From: Verrucomicrobiota bacterium
GTDB taxonomy: Bacteria; Verrucomicrobiota; Verrucomicrobiia; Chthoniobacterales; Terrimicrobiaceae
Direction: 5' to 3'
DNA: 53,264 nt
Assembly (NCBI GenBank): GCA_018970255.1
Contig: JAGWWS010000022.1
Location: 1-53,264 of the forward strand
The notes below the pieces were generated by a model that searched no databases, was not told the origin of the DNA, and saw nothing but the letters and a program-made list of their open reading frames with translations. Of this stretch, positions 26,114 to 35,380 are shown one piece after another; the first letter of the stretch is position 1; each line of letters begins with the position of its first letter. A program made the translations under genes and the position numbers.

Positions 26114-27705
26114 CGCCCGCCCAGCGCGAAATCGCGCGCCGGCGGACCTTCGCCATCATCTCGCACCCGGACGCGGGCAAAACCACGCTCACCGAAAAAT
26201 TCCTCCTCTACGGCGGCGCCGTCCAACTCGCGGGCAGCGTCACCTCCCGCAAAAACGCCCGAGCCGCCACCAGCGACTGGATGGAACTCGAGCGCCAGCG
26301 CGGCATCTCCGTCACCTCGACCGTCCTCCAATTCGATTACGGTGGCTGCGTCGTCAACCTCCTCGACACCCCGGGCCACAAGGATTTTTCCGAGGACACC
26401 TACCGCGTGCTCACCGCCGTGGACGCCGCCGTGATGGTCGTCGATGCGGGCAAGGGCATCGAATCCCAGACCCGCAAACTCTTCGAGGTTTGCCGCAAGC
26501 GCGGCGTCCCCATCTTCACTTTCATGAACAAGCTGGACCGCCCGGCCCGGCCGCCGCTCGAACTCCTCGACGAACTTGAAGCCGTGCTCGGCATCCACGC
26601 CGTCCCCATGAACTGGCCGCTTGGCGACGGCCCCGATTTCCGCGGCGTGTTCGACCGCATGGAAAAAACCGTCCACCTGTTTGAAAAAACCCCAGCCGGC
26701 GCCTACCGCGCACCGGTCTCCGTGGCGGGCATCGAGGATGAAGCCGTTCGTGCCGCCCTCTCGCCATCCGTCCACGACAAGGTCCGCGGGGAACTCGACC
26801 TCCTCGACGGCGCAGGCGCGGATTTCGACCTGCCCTCCGTGCGCTCCGGTTCGGCCACGCCGGTCTTCTTCGGCAGCGCCGCAAACAACTTCGGCGTCCA
26901 GCTCCTCCTCGACAACTTCCTCCGCCTCGCCCCGCCACCGGCCCCCCGCCGCAGCGGCGAACGCACCGTCGCACCCGATTCCGAAGCCTTTTCGGGCTTC
27001 GTCTTCAAAATCCAGGCGAACATGAACCCGAAACACCGCGACCGCGTTTCCTTCATCCGTGTCGTCTCGGGCTGCTTCCGCCGCGACATGTCGGCCACCC
27101 ACACCCGCACGGGGAAATCCATCCGCCTCGGGAATTCCCAGCGCCTCTTCGCCCAGGACCGCGAGACCATCGACGAGGCGTGGGCCGGCGATGTCGTCGG
27201 TATCGTCGGGAACTACGACTTCCTCATCGGCGACACCGTCACCGGCGACCCCGCCATTTCCTACGACGAGATCCCCCGCTTCGCCCCCGAGTGCTTCGCA
27301 TTCCTGCACAATTCCAGCACCGCGAAGTTCAAGCGCTTCCGCGACGGCCTCGACCAGCTCCTCAAGGAAGGCGTCGCCCGCCAGTTCGAACTCCCCGACG
27401 CCCTCCAGCGCGTCCCGCTGCTCGGCGCCGTCGGCCCACTCCAGTTCGAGGTCATGCAATACCGGCTCGAGACCGAATACAGCGCCGAGTGCCGCATCGA
27501 ATCCGCCCCGTGGCAATTCGCCCGCTGGATTTTGCAGGAAGGCAACCCCTGCACCGCCCGGCCGGAAATCCTCCTACCCACCGGCGCCACGCTCGCCCGC
27601 GACGAACGCGGCCTCTGGCTCGCCCTCCTTCCGAACTCCTGGTCCACAAGTTACCTCGCCGAAAAAAACCCGAGCCTCGCCTTCACCCCCGACCCGCCGG
27701 CCTGA
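26110..27705 (+). CDS. prfC: Peptide chain release factor 3
   Basis: 531 residues, normal length. A translational GTPase that recycles RF1/RF2 from the ribosome after termination. G1 ISHPDAGKTT is followed by G2 RGISVTSTV, G3 DTPGHKDFSEDTYR and G4 NKLDR; the segment MNPKHRDRVSFIRVVSGCF opens domain II, and VGPLQFEVMQYRLETEY closes domain III, both diagnostic for RF3 against EF-G. It starts within the overlap with the M24 gene; a much longer upstream frame is non-coding. Confidence 0.97.
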   Translation: MTPAQREIARRRTFAIISHPDAGKTTLTEKFLLYGGAVQLAGSVTSRKNARAATSDWMELERQRGISVTSTVLQFDYGGCVVNLLDTPGHKDFSEDTYRVLTAVDAAVMVVDAGKGIESQTRKLFEVCRKRGVPIFTFMNKLDRPARPPLELLDELEAVLGIHAVPMNWPLGDGPDFRGVFDRMEKTVHLFEKTPAGAYRAPVSVAGIEDEAVRAALSPSVHDKVRGELDLLDGAGADFDLPSVRSGSATPVFFGSAANNFGVQLLLDNFLRLAPPPAPRRSGERTVAPDSEAFSGFVFKIQANMNPKHRDRVSFIRVVSGCFRRDMSATHTRTGKSIRLGNSQRLFAQDRETIDEAWAGDVVGIVGNYDFLIGDTVTGDPAISYDEIPRFAPECFAFLHNSSTAKFKRFRDGLDQLLKEGVARQFELPDALQRVPLLGAVGPLQFEVMQYRLETEYSAECRIESAPWQFARWILQEGNPCTARPEILLPTGATLARDERGLWLALLPNSWSTSYLAEKNPSLAFTPDPPA

Positions 27706-27722
27706 AGGCAACGCTGAAAAGA

Positions 27723-30700
27723 TTACCGAATCCGCACAATGCTGGCCTTTATGCTTTCGACGGGAAGCCGGAGCAGTTTCGAAGCGGCGGCGCAATAAGC
27801 TTCCATTTGCCCGCAGTAGCGCTCCTCGATTTCGGAATCGGTGCCGTGGTCTGTTTTGAAGTCGTAGATGGTGGCGGATGCCGGCGAGCCATCGGCTGAG
27901 AGTTCGATGACCACACGATCGAAGACTCCGCTGACCCATTGGCCGCCGAGCACCACATCGAAGGCCCGCTCGCGCCAGAGTTCATGCGGAGTTTTTGGTT
28001 TTTGGAAAACCTCGGTTGCAACAGGTTTTTCGAAGAAAGCATGAATCAAACGGGCGGCTTCAGCGGAAAGGCCTGCAGTTTCGATCGAACTTTCACCCAT
28101 CCACTCGATCAGGGCGAGTGCTTCGTGGACCTCGGTTCCAAGCTCTGCTGCGCCGAGTGAAACTTGAGCGGCTCCCGGTGCCATTGCGGACGCCGATTTG
28201 AAGGAGGACGGGGAAACAGGTTTCGGCGTTCCTTGGATTGGCGGGACGAATTTTGCGGATGAGGCTTCGCTGGGCTCAATCGAATCACGCAGTTCATGGG
28301 CCAGATGCCAGTTGGAATTCCCGAACCGGGCGGATGCTGCGTGGAATTGAAGCATCAGGTGGCGGGCGAAGTTTTTGGCTGCCGTTCCTTCGCTTAACTC
28401 CGTGGTCACGACATAGAGGGCTTTTTTGGCGCGCGTGAGTGCGACATAGGCCGTGCAAAGCTCTCCATATTTGCTGTCCGCCTCTTGGGCTTCGAATTGG
28501 CTGCGGAGAACATCGTCGAGAATGCAAAAATCCTTCGCGGGCGGAAGAAGACCCCATTTTACATCCTTGGCCGAGGGGCCAAGCAGGAGATTCGAGCCGT
28601 CGTTGCCGCCGCCCTTCGAATCCAGGCCACTGACAATCACCATATCGAAACCGAGTCCCTTGGATTGGTGGATGTTCATGATCCGGACGACATCCGAGGC
28701 CTCGTTCTCCTGTGTCCGGCGGTTCTCCACAAACCGGAGAAACTCAGGAATTCCATCCGAGGATTTCCGGCACTCGTCGAACTCCCCGGCGGCGATCAGA
28801 AAGGCTGCCCCGCGCTCCTTCAGGAAGGGTTCCGCGTCGGCTCCAGACTGCCTGATCCAGCGACCGATCGTGGCGGCAAAGCCGGATTGCGAAAGGCCGG
28901 CGAGGGTTTGGCTGCGGAATTTCGGGAAATCGCCCAATCCCCAGGCTTCGGCAACGGGAAAACCCTGCGCGATGGTTGCGGAGAGGGTGTCGTCCGGTGA
29001 CGCGCACGCACGCAAGGCGGCAATGATCGCGGTTCCCAAAGGATTGTCCGTGCAGGGATTGGTTTTTCCCTCCACCGCCACGGGAATTCCGTTTGATTGC
29101 AACAAAGCGGCGAGTGCCGCGACACCGTTGTTGTCGCGCTTGAGCACCGCGCACGAAAGCCCGCGCTTCCAAGGTTGGGTGGACTCGAGAATTTCAAGGA
29201 TCTTCCGGTCAGGGGCTTCGCCGGGTTCTTCATCGGAGCCATCGCCCTTCGGCACCGAAATCCACTCGGCAAAACCATCCATGTCCCGGGTTTTCGGGGA
29301 GGTGCGGTGTTCGGACCAGGCGCCCTGCCATTTGGCGACCGCGGTGGATGGAATTTCGAGTGTCTCCTGGACATCCCCGAGATCGCCGAAGACCAGATTG
29401 ACGAAATCCAGGATCGCCCGGCACGAGCGGTAGGATTCGCTGAGCGGCGGCGCATCTTGGATAGGATTGGCGCTGTTTTGAAACCCCTCGAAAACCTCGA
29501 AGAACAAGTCGGGGTCTCCGCCGCGCCACGAGTAGATCGCCTGCTTGGTATCGCCGACGTAGAAGAAACTGCGCACCCCTGACGGGTCCATCAGGATTTC
29601 GTCGATGAAGGTTTTGAGGATTTTCCACTGTGGGCGGCTTGTGTCCTGAAACTCGTCGAGAAGCCAATGCTCGAAAGTTTGGTCGATGCGATAGGCTGCG
29701 GAAGTGCGCCAAGCCTCGTCTCCGGCATTCCGCGCGAGGGCGTCGGTGATATCGCCGAATGTCACCAAGCCCGTGGAACGCACCAACGATCCATAGGCGG
29801 ACTCGAACTTTTGGAGGAAGGCATGGAGCGAGCGGCTGCGTTCCAAAGCGGCGTCGAATTCAAACCTCGCGAGCGAATTCCGCAGCTCGTCGCGCAGGGG
29901 GCGGATCCGGGGACCGAGAAAAAGGCGGCCGGCGAGGGCATTGCCGCTGGGAATGTATGTTTGGCCATTCGCGTCGGAGCGCTCGTTGGACAATTTTACA
30001 AAGAATTTTCGGAGGTCGCTGGAAAAAGCCTTCGGAGCTTGGTGCCGTGCGGCGAGGTTCAAACCTTTTTGCCAGTCGTTCAGTGCCTCGGATCGTAAAC
30101 CGGGGCTCGTATTTTGAATTTCGCGCCAAAGCCGTTCGGCTGCTGGAGCGACGGGTCCGCCAGCCAAAACCGCGCAACCCGAAACGCCCCAGATCGCACT
30201 CGGATCCCCCCAAACACAGCCTTCCGGAGTAGCGAGGAATTTGCCGTGAAGATTTTCGGTTTGGCGAAGAAGCCCTTGAAAAATATCCCGCTCGCCGTGT
30301 GCGCGCCCGATGCGACGGATGAGGTCCAGGAAATCCGCGAGAGAGGCATTTGATTCGCTGGAAAAAAGCGCGGAAAGCGCCTTCTCGCGTGCGGAGAGAA
30401 TCTCGGCTTCTCCGGCCATCGCGAAGTCCTCCGCCAATCCCGATTCCAGGGGGAATGCGCGGACAATCCGCGAAAAAAGGCTGTCGATGGTTCCCATGCC
30501 AAGGAACCCGATCTGGGCGGCGAGTTTTGCGAGCAATCCGCGGCACTGGTCTGCATCCAGCGTCCCCAAACCGGCATTGGCGCGCAGGGCCGCCAGTTTT
30601 TCGGGGACCAACGCGGCCTCCGCCAGACGGCCAAAAACAGCCGAGAGGAATTCCCCGGCGGATTTGCGCGTGAAGGTAAGGGCCGCAATTTTGCGGGGCT

Positions 30701-30791
30701 CCACGCCCGTTGCCAAAAGCTGGATCATGCGCGTGGTGAGCGCGTGGGTCTTGCCGCTGCCGGCGTTGGCGATGAGGCGCTCGTTTCTCAT
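27723..30791 (-). CDS. addA: AddA-type UvrD-like helicase/nuclease
   Basis: 1022 residues. The helicase starts at once with ANAGSGKTHAL (Walker A, residues 9-16); TFTRKSAGEF is motif Ia, WLLDEFQDTS is motif II, and NIHQSKGLGFDMVIVSGL holds motif V/VI-like residues. At the C-terminus a RecB-type nuclease is visible: FDRVVIEL (Asp), YDFKTDHG (Asp/Lys) and QMEAYCAA (Gln/Tyr). With AddB it would resect double-strand breaks for homologous recombination. The start overlaps the addB stop by 4 bp, giving the usual addB-addA order. It is shorter than Bacillus AddA (about 1230). Confidence 0.9.
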   Translation of the reverse strand: MRNERLIANAGSGKTHALTTRMIQLLATGVEPRKIAALTFTRKSAGEFLSAVFGRLAEAALVPEKLAALRANAGLGTLDADQCRGLLAKLAAQIGFLGMGTIDSLFSRIVRAFPLESGLAEDFAMAGEAEILSAREKALSALFSSESNASLADFLDLIRRIGRAHGERDIFQGLLRQTENLHGKFLATPEGCVWGDPSAIWGVSGCAVLAGGPVAPAAERLWREIQNTSPGLRSEALNDWQKGLNLAARHQAPKAFSSDLRKFFVKLSNERSDANGQTYIPSGNALAGRLFLGPRIRPLRDELRNSLARFEFDAALERSRSLHAFLQKFESAYGSLVRSTGLVTFGDITDALARNAGDEAWRTSAAYRIDQTFEHWLLDEFQDTSRPQWKILKTFIDEILMDPSGVRSFFYVGDTKQAIYSWRGGDPDLFFEVFEGFQNSANPIQDAPPLSESYRSCRAILDFVNLVFGDLGDVQETLEIPSTAVAKWQGAWSEHRTSPKTRDMDGFAEWISVPKGDGSDEEPGEAPDRKILEILESTQPWKRGLSCAVLKRDNNGVAALAALLQSNGIPVAVEGKTNPCTDNPLGTAIIAALRACASPDDTLSATIAQGFPVAEAWGLGDFPKFRSQTLAGLSQSGFAATIGRWIRQSGADAEPFLKERGAAFLIAAGEFDECRKSSDGIPEFLRFVENRRTQENEASDVVRIMNIHQSKGLGFDMVIVSGLDSKGGGNDGSNLLLGPSAKDVKWGLLPPAKDFCILDDVLRSQFEAQEADSKYGELCTAYVALTRAKKALYVVTTELSEGTAAKNFARHLMLQFHAASARFGNSNWHLAHELRDSIEPSEASSAKFVPPIQGTPKPVSPSSFKSASAMAPGAAQVSLGAAELGTEVHEALALIEWMGESSIETAGLSAEAARLIHAFFEKPVATEVFQKPKTPHELWRERAFDVVLGGQWVSGVFDRVVIELSADGSPASATIYDFKTDHGTDSEIEERYCGQMEAYCAAASKLLRLPVESIKASIVRIR

Positions 30792-33550
30792 CCCCTACCC
30801 TCCAAAAAAGCGATGGTTTCCGGCGCGATGCAATCCTCGGGCTTCCCGTGGAGAAACAACCCGCCGAAGGGATCGTCCCATGAGGATTTCTGTGCCTGCG
30901 GCGGCCAGAAGACACCTTTGTGGATGAGTGCGGAGACAGCTTCCGCACACTCGGTGGCGGAGGCGATCGCGGCTTCATCCAGTTCCGTGAATTCCAGAAC
31001 CGCAGCATCGCCGGGATCCGCCGGCAGCGCAAAGTAGGCGGTGACAATTGGCGCCCCGCCGATTTCCGAACCATGCCAGTGGCTCAGGATTTTCCGGTAA
31101 AGCGGGAGCTGAAGGTCTGCCCAGCGTTTTTTATAGGTGCGCTTGCCAATCGGGACCTCCAATTCCGCGGCTGGGAGCCATTCGGGGGCAAGCCGGGGAC
31201 CAAAGTGCTTCTTCGCCGGCGGATCCGCCTTGGAGCGGGTTTTGTAGTCGAGGATTCGCCAAGCTCCGGTTTGATCGTTGCGCTCGATGCGATCAATTTT
31301 GCCCGAGAGTTTAAGCGGACCGATCGAGAGTCCCTCTTCAACCTCCAGCTTGCGCTCCACCGAAACAATCCGCCACCCCACCGCGAATTGCTCCGCTTGG
31401 ATCCTTGCAAAACCTTTCAGCCGGACCTTCGCCGCTTCGATCTGAACCCGAACCGCCGGCGCCGGCGAAGGTCCAAACAGCGAACCCGCCATCTCATCCA
31501 AATTCCCCAGGACGAACCGCTCGATTTTTTCCGGGTCCGGCTCGTGCGGTGCCTCCAATCCAAATTTCTCAAGCGCGTTGTGCACAAGTGTCCCGAAACG
31601 CTTGGGATCCATCTCGCGCGCATCGGGGTTGAGGGCGTCCAGCCAAAGAGGCCTCCGCAAATAGAAACGGAACGGACAGGCGAGGTATTGCGCAAAATCC
31701 GTCGGGCTGATTTTTTCAACCTTGCGGCAGAGATTTTCAGGCAGCCGCCATTTCCAGGTGTTTCCGCGCCGCGGGCGGTTTCCCGCACCGGGCAGATCCG
31801 CGAAAAGCTGAAGGACGCGCTCGGGAAGCGCGTCCTGTTCGCAACGCAGGAACAAACTAGACGGCAATGCAGGGCTCCCATCCGAATCGAAGCGGCTGAA
31901 GGAACAGCGGAAATCCGGGGCAGGACGCGCGATCAGCAAGCATTGAAGCAGGTAAGCATCGCGGGCGAATCGGGCGGCATTGTCGGCGAGTCCCAGCGCC
32001 CGCCTTTTGGAATCGGGCAGGAATGGATGGCCGTTCACCACGGAAGGCAAAGACCCCTCCGTGCATCCACAAACAGCCAAACGCGAGGCCTCGAGCCATG
32101 GCGCTTCGAGCCAGCCCGGGAGTTCGACATTTCCGGATTCCGAGGACTCGAAAACACGGCCAGCCTTGATCGCGCGGGCGAAAGCGTGTTCCAGAACCCC
32201 TCCATCGCCGGAAAGGGGCGATGCGGAAATCGCCCCGTAAAGCGCCGCCACTTCGCGGGCCGCCTCCAATCCTTCACCGCCCGATCTCCATGCCTTGCCC
32301 AACAACTCCGGAACATCCCACTTCAAGATCGCCCCGAGCAATTCGACCAGAAGCCGGGATTGCGAGCGGCGGCCCAACTTGTCCGCGCTTGGATCGAAGT
32401 CCACGGCGGCAAAGGCCGTTGCTTGCCGGAAGTCGGACAACACCGCTTCCCCGATCAAAAAATCACAAGCGGCTAAAATCCCGCCATCGCGCAGGCCCGA
32501 TCCCGCTCGAACCACGCGGTTGAAGCGCGGCAACTCGAGCAACCGCCGCAAAACCCTCAAGTCGCCGGATGATTGGAACCGCGGCCACTCGAGCGCGATC
32601 ACGCCTGCCTCTGTCAAATCCAGCCTACTTCCCTCGGGGAGGAAGGCGACCCCACCCCGGAATTCCACTTCGCTGCGAAAAGCGCTCCCGGGTTTGGGGT
32701 CTGCGAGAACCACCGCGTAATCGCCGGGATTTTTTGAAGAGGTCGCGAAATCCAGCGCCAGCCGCGCCTCATCTTCCGGCGAACGGGTGACAGTGATTTG
32801 ATCCGGCTGGGCCGCGATGCGGCATTTTGCCCACTCATCGGCCAGGGGGCGCCCCCACGAATCGAAGCCTCCCTCCAAGCCATCCGGAAACCAAACAAGC
32901 ACCTGCACTTCGACCCCGAGCGATTCCAGCGCTTCGGCATAGCGTTGAGCAGCCAAAGGCAGGTCCGGAACGCAAGCGACCACCAATCGCCGCAACTCCC
33001 CCCCACGCGACGGCCGGGCGATCTCGGCAAACCGTGCCTCATTGGGATCCACCAATCCGCAATCCTTCAGCGCCGCCAGATAACAATCGTAGAGCCGCCC
33101 GAGCACCTCCCACCGCGCCGAATCCCCGGCACAAACCTCCGCAACCTCGGCGTGCGCAGGGCTCAGTCCCGCCTCCGCCAGCAGATCGCACAGGCCGCAC
33201 AACACACCGCCGCACCTCAACCGCGCGGAATCTGTCTCGAGGCTCACACTGGAAAAAAGCGGCTCCAGAAAATTTCCATCGGCCCGCTTCAATGCCAGCG
33301 CCCAAGCCGCCTCCCGCTCGAAAGGTTCGGCAACCGCCACGCCATCCGGCAAAAGGGCTCGCATCGGCTGCGTGAACCGCGGCGACAAAACGCCCTCCTC
33401 CGCCAAAGCGCGACGAACCCGCCTTCCCGCCCCGGCCGTGGGAATCCAAACCTCGACGCGGCTGAGATCCTTGCGGTTTTCCCTGAGCAACACCTCCGCC
33501 ACCTGCGAGGCCAACGCCCCCGGCTTCCCCAAAAAAATGGTCTTACCCAT
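30788..33550 (-). CDS. addB: AddB-like PD-(D/E)XK nuclease/inactivated helicase
   Basis: 920 residues. The C-terminal nuclease has QYLACPFRFYLRRPLW, GKIDRIE (Asp), RILDYKTRSK (Asp, Lys) and LQLPLYRK (Gln/Tyr). The N-terminal half follows the UvrD-like plan but has no working Walker A (the equivalent reads FLGKPGALAS), as in AddB proteins. The Cys in YLACPF matches the first iron-sulfur ligand of AddB, but the C-terminal CxxC-type cluster is absent: the tail reads VFWPPQAQKSSWDDPFGG. So a 4Fe-4S staple is unlikely. First gene of the addB-addA unit. Confidence 0.85.
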   Translation of the reverse strand: MGKTIFLGKPGALASQVAEVLLRENRKDLSRVEVWIPTAGAGRRVRRALAEEGVLSPRFTQPMRALLPDGVAVAEPFEREAAWALALKRADGNFLEPLFSSVSLETDSARLRCGGVLCGLCDLLAEAGLSPAHAEVAEVCAGDSARWEVLGRLYDCYLAALKDCGLVDPNEARFAEIARPSRGGELRRLVVACVPDLPLAAQRYAEALESLGVEVQVLVWFPDGLEGGFDSWGRPLADEWAKCRIAAQPDQITVTRSPEDEARLALDFATSSKNPGDYAVVLADPKPGSAFRSEVEFRGGVAFLPEGSRLDLTEAGVIALEWPRFQSSGDLRVLRRLLELPRFNRVVRAGSGLRDGGILAACDFLIGEAVLSDFRQATAFAAVDFDPSADKLGRRSQSRLLVELLGAILKWDVPELLGKAWRSGGEGLEAAREVAALYGAISASPLSGDGGVLEHAFARAIKAGRVFESSESGNVELPGWLEAPWLEASRLAVCGCTEGSLPSVVNGHPFLPDSKRRALGLADNAARFARDAYLLQCLLIARPAPDFRCSFSRFDSDGSPALPSSLFLRCEQDALPERVLQLFADLPGAGNRPRRGNTWKWRLPENLCRKVEKISPTDFAQYLACPFRFYLRRPLWLDALNPDAREMDPKRFGTLVHNALEKFGLEAPHEPDPEKIERFVLGNLDEMAGSLFGPSPAPAVRVQIEAAKVRLKGFARIQAEQFAVGWRIVSVERKLEVEEGLSIGPLKLSGKIDRIERNDQTGAWRILDYKTRSKADPPAKKHFGPRLAPEWLPAAELEVPIGKRTYKKRWADLQLPLYRKILSHWHGSEIGGAPIVTAYFALPADPGDAAVLEFTELDEAAIASATECAEAVSALIHKGVFWPPQAQKSSWDDPFGGLFLHGKPEDCIAPETIAFLEGRG

Positions 33551-33663
33551 GCGTGACCCCTTTTTCGCCGAACATCGATTTCGCGAAAAGACTTCGATCC
33601 GAAAATCGGCGGCGCCTGCTCAAGCAATTTTTCCCGTTCATTCCGCAACCATCCTAAACAGCC

Positions 33664-33685
33664 GGTAGGACAAAAGCTGTCCCAC
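33664..33685. repeat. Small inverted repeat upstream of addB
   Basis: GGACA-AAAGC-TGTCC, a perfect 5-bp stem with a 5-base loop and partial extension (GGTA/CCAC), in the 280-bp gap upstream of addB. It resembles short REP-like palindromes; as an operator it is unproven. The rest of the gap shows no gene. Confidence 0.35.
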
Positions 33686-33830
33686 CCCCAACCTTCAACC
33701 AAGAGTGACAAACCGGTGACAAATTCGCTCGCCAGCAAAACTTTTTCCAACGGCTTGCACCGATCGCCGAAAGCCGCAAGTCAATGAGTTCTTAAATCCG
33801 GCTTTCATCAGAACCCTCTCACTAAAAGGG

Positions 33831-33916
33831 TGGTGGGCAGAGCTGGATTCGAACCAGCGAAGGCGTAAGCCAGCGGATTTACAGTCCGCCCCGTTTGGCC
33901 ACTTCGGTATCTACCC
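33831..33916 (-). tRNA. tRNA-Tyr (GTA)
   Basis: 86 nt with an encoded CCA. The acceptor stem GGGTAGA pairs with TCTGCCC (one G-T pair), the anticodon stem-loop GCGGA-CTGTAAA-TCCGC shows anticodon GTA, a long variable arm is present as expected for bacterial Tyr tRNA, and the T-arm is CTGGTTCGAATCCAG. Its 5' end lies only 1 nt beyond the stop codon of the cyclophilin gene on the same strand, so it is probably processed out of that mRNA. Confidence 0.97.
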
Positions 33917-33917
33917 T

Positions 33918-34538
33918 TTACGGTGCCCCGGCGGCGGGCTGCTGGGCAGCTTCCGCTCGGGGGGCGAGGACAATGGATTTCACCACCACTTTTGGCAATG
34001 GAAAATCGTTGCTGTTCGTGGGGAGCTTGCTGACTTCGTCCAGCACTTCCAACCCGGAGAGGACGGTGCCGAAGACGGTGTATTTGCCGTCGAGCTTCGG
34101 GGCGGGGACGAGGCTGACATAGAATTGCGAGCCGTTGGAGTTGCGGGCGGGGTTGATTTTGTCGGGGAGGCGGGCCATGGCGACGGCGCCTTTGCCGTGC
34201 TTGAGCCGGATCTCGGCGGGCAGGGTCCAACCGGGGCCGCCGGTGCCGGTGCGTTCGGTCTGGCCGCGGCGGCTGGAGGGGTCGCCGGTTTGGACGAAGG
34301 TGCCGGGGAAGACGCGGAAGAAGCGCTGGCCGTTGTAGAATTTTTTTTGGATCAGGTTTTTGAAATTCGCGACGGTGTAGGGGGCGGCTTCGTCGTGGAG
34401 GCCGATGGTGACTTCGCGGGCCTGTTTTTCGCCGGGGAACTGGATTTGCATGACGGCGACTTCGGGGCCGAGCGGGGCGGCGCGGAGGGGGGTGCAGAGG
34501 GCGAGCGCGGCGAGCAGGAGGGCGGTGGCGTGTTTCAT
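33918..34538 (-). CDS. Secreted cyclophilin-type peptidyl-prolyl isomerase
   Basis: 206 residues. A signal peptide (to about residue 20, CTPLRA/APLG) places it in the periplasm. The cyclophilin fold shows FFRVFPGTFVQTGDP with the catalytic Arg and the substrate-pocket Phe and Gln, then NSNGSQFYVSLVPAPKLDGKY and VFGTVLSGLEVLD. It speeds proline isomerisation during folding of exported proteins. It is in a run with ppiC-like, dehydrogenase and ygfZ genes; it overlaps ygfZ by 4 bp and is followed 1 nt later by tRNA-Tyr. Confidence 0.93.
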   Translation of the reverse strand: MKHATALLLAALALCTPLRAAPLGPEVAVMQIQFPGEKQAREVTIGLHDEAAPYTVANFKNLIQKKFYNGQRFFRVFPGTFVQTGDPSSRRGQTERTGTGGPGWTLPAEIRLKHGKGAVAMARLPDKINPARNSNGSQFYVSLVPAPKLDGKYTVFGTVLSGLEVLDEVSKLPTNSNDFPLPKVVVKSIVLAPRAEAAQQPAAGAP

Positions 34539-35380
34539 CGGATCGGGAATTCGCGGCGTTCGAATTCGCCGAGCGTGCGGCCGCTTTCATCGGCGGCGGC
34601 GAGGCGCGGCAGGGTTTCGAACTGGCGGTGGAGATAGCCGAGGGCTGCGGTTTGCGCCATGCCAAAATGCCGGGAGTGGCTGGTGATGCGGCCGGCGCGG
34701 GTGGCGGGGTCGCCGGGCGGATGCAGGAACACGGGCGCGCCTTCGGCCAATTCCCCGAGGAAGCCGTGCAGGCGCTGGTTCACGCGGCCGACGCTTTTCA
34801 GGCGGGAGACGGTTTCCTGCCCGACATAGCAGCCTTTGTCGAAATCGACGGCGAGCGATTCGAGGCGGGCTTCCTGCGGCAGGGTGTCTTCACCGAGTTC
34901 GGCGCCCCAGGCGGGGAATCCTTGGAGGATTCGGAGGAGTTCGACATCGGCGGCGGGGATTTCGCGGAGGCCTTCGGGCGGTTCGTTTGTGTCGAAACCG
35001 GGGAGGCCGATGCGGGTGATGGCGAGGGCGCCGGCGGGTGGCGCGGGCGGGTTCAGGAGGTGGAAGATGGCGGGCGTTTCGGCGGGGGCGACAGTGACAT
35101 CGTCGGCGATGATGTAGCGGCCGAGGCGCGCTTCAACGGATTCCGCGAGGTGCGAATCGCACTCGACGATGAAGCCGGGACCTTCGCGCCAGGCTTGGAC
35201 GAGCGCGCAGAGCTTTCCCTTTGCGGTGAGGAGGCAGGCCGGGCGGGCTTGGGCCGGAGGGAGGCGGGGGATGTCGATGCTGAGTTGGCCGTTGAGGTAG
35301 CGCGCGGCGTCGTTGCCCCCGATGCGGAAGCGGGCGCGGTGGGAAACCCCGAAAAATCCGGGCTCGGCTGGCAAGGTCAT
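34535..35380 (-). CDS. ygfZ: YgfZ/GcvT-like folate-binding protein
   Basis: 281 residues. The diagnostic motif KGCYVGQET lies near residue 185, with the N-terminal RARFRIGGNDAARYLNGQLS typical of the YgfZ branch of the GcvT fold. YgfZ proteins bind tetrahydrofolate and support maintenance of iron-sulfur enzymes such as MiaB. It overlaps both neighbours by 4 bp (ATGA-type), so the whole run is tightly coupled. The final residues are unusually Arg-rich. Confidence 0.93.
   Translation of the reverse strand: MTLPAEPGFFGVSHRARFRIGGNDAARYLNGQLSIDIPRLPPAQARPACLLTAKGKLCALVQAWREGPGFIVECDSHLAESVEARLGRYIIADDVTVAPAETPAIFHLLNPPAPPAGALAITRIGLPGFDTNEPPEGLREIPAADVELLRILQGFPAWGAELGEDTLPQEARLESLAVDFDKGCYVGQETVSRLKSVGRVNQRLHGFLGELAEGAPVFLHPPGDPATRAGRITSHSRHFGMAQTAALGYLHRQFETLPRLAAADESGRTLGEFERREFPIR

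Noticed and set aside
33814-33830. CCCTTT/AGAGGG hairpin downstream of tRNA-Tyr as a terminator
   Set aside because: Six pairs including G-T, with no U-tract following on the minus strand; support too weak to call.
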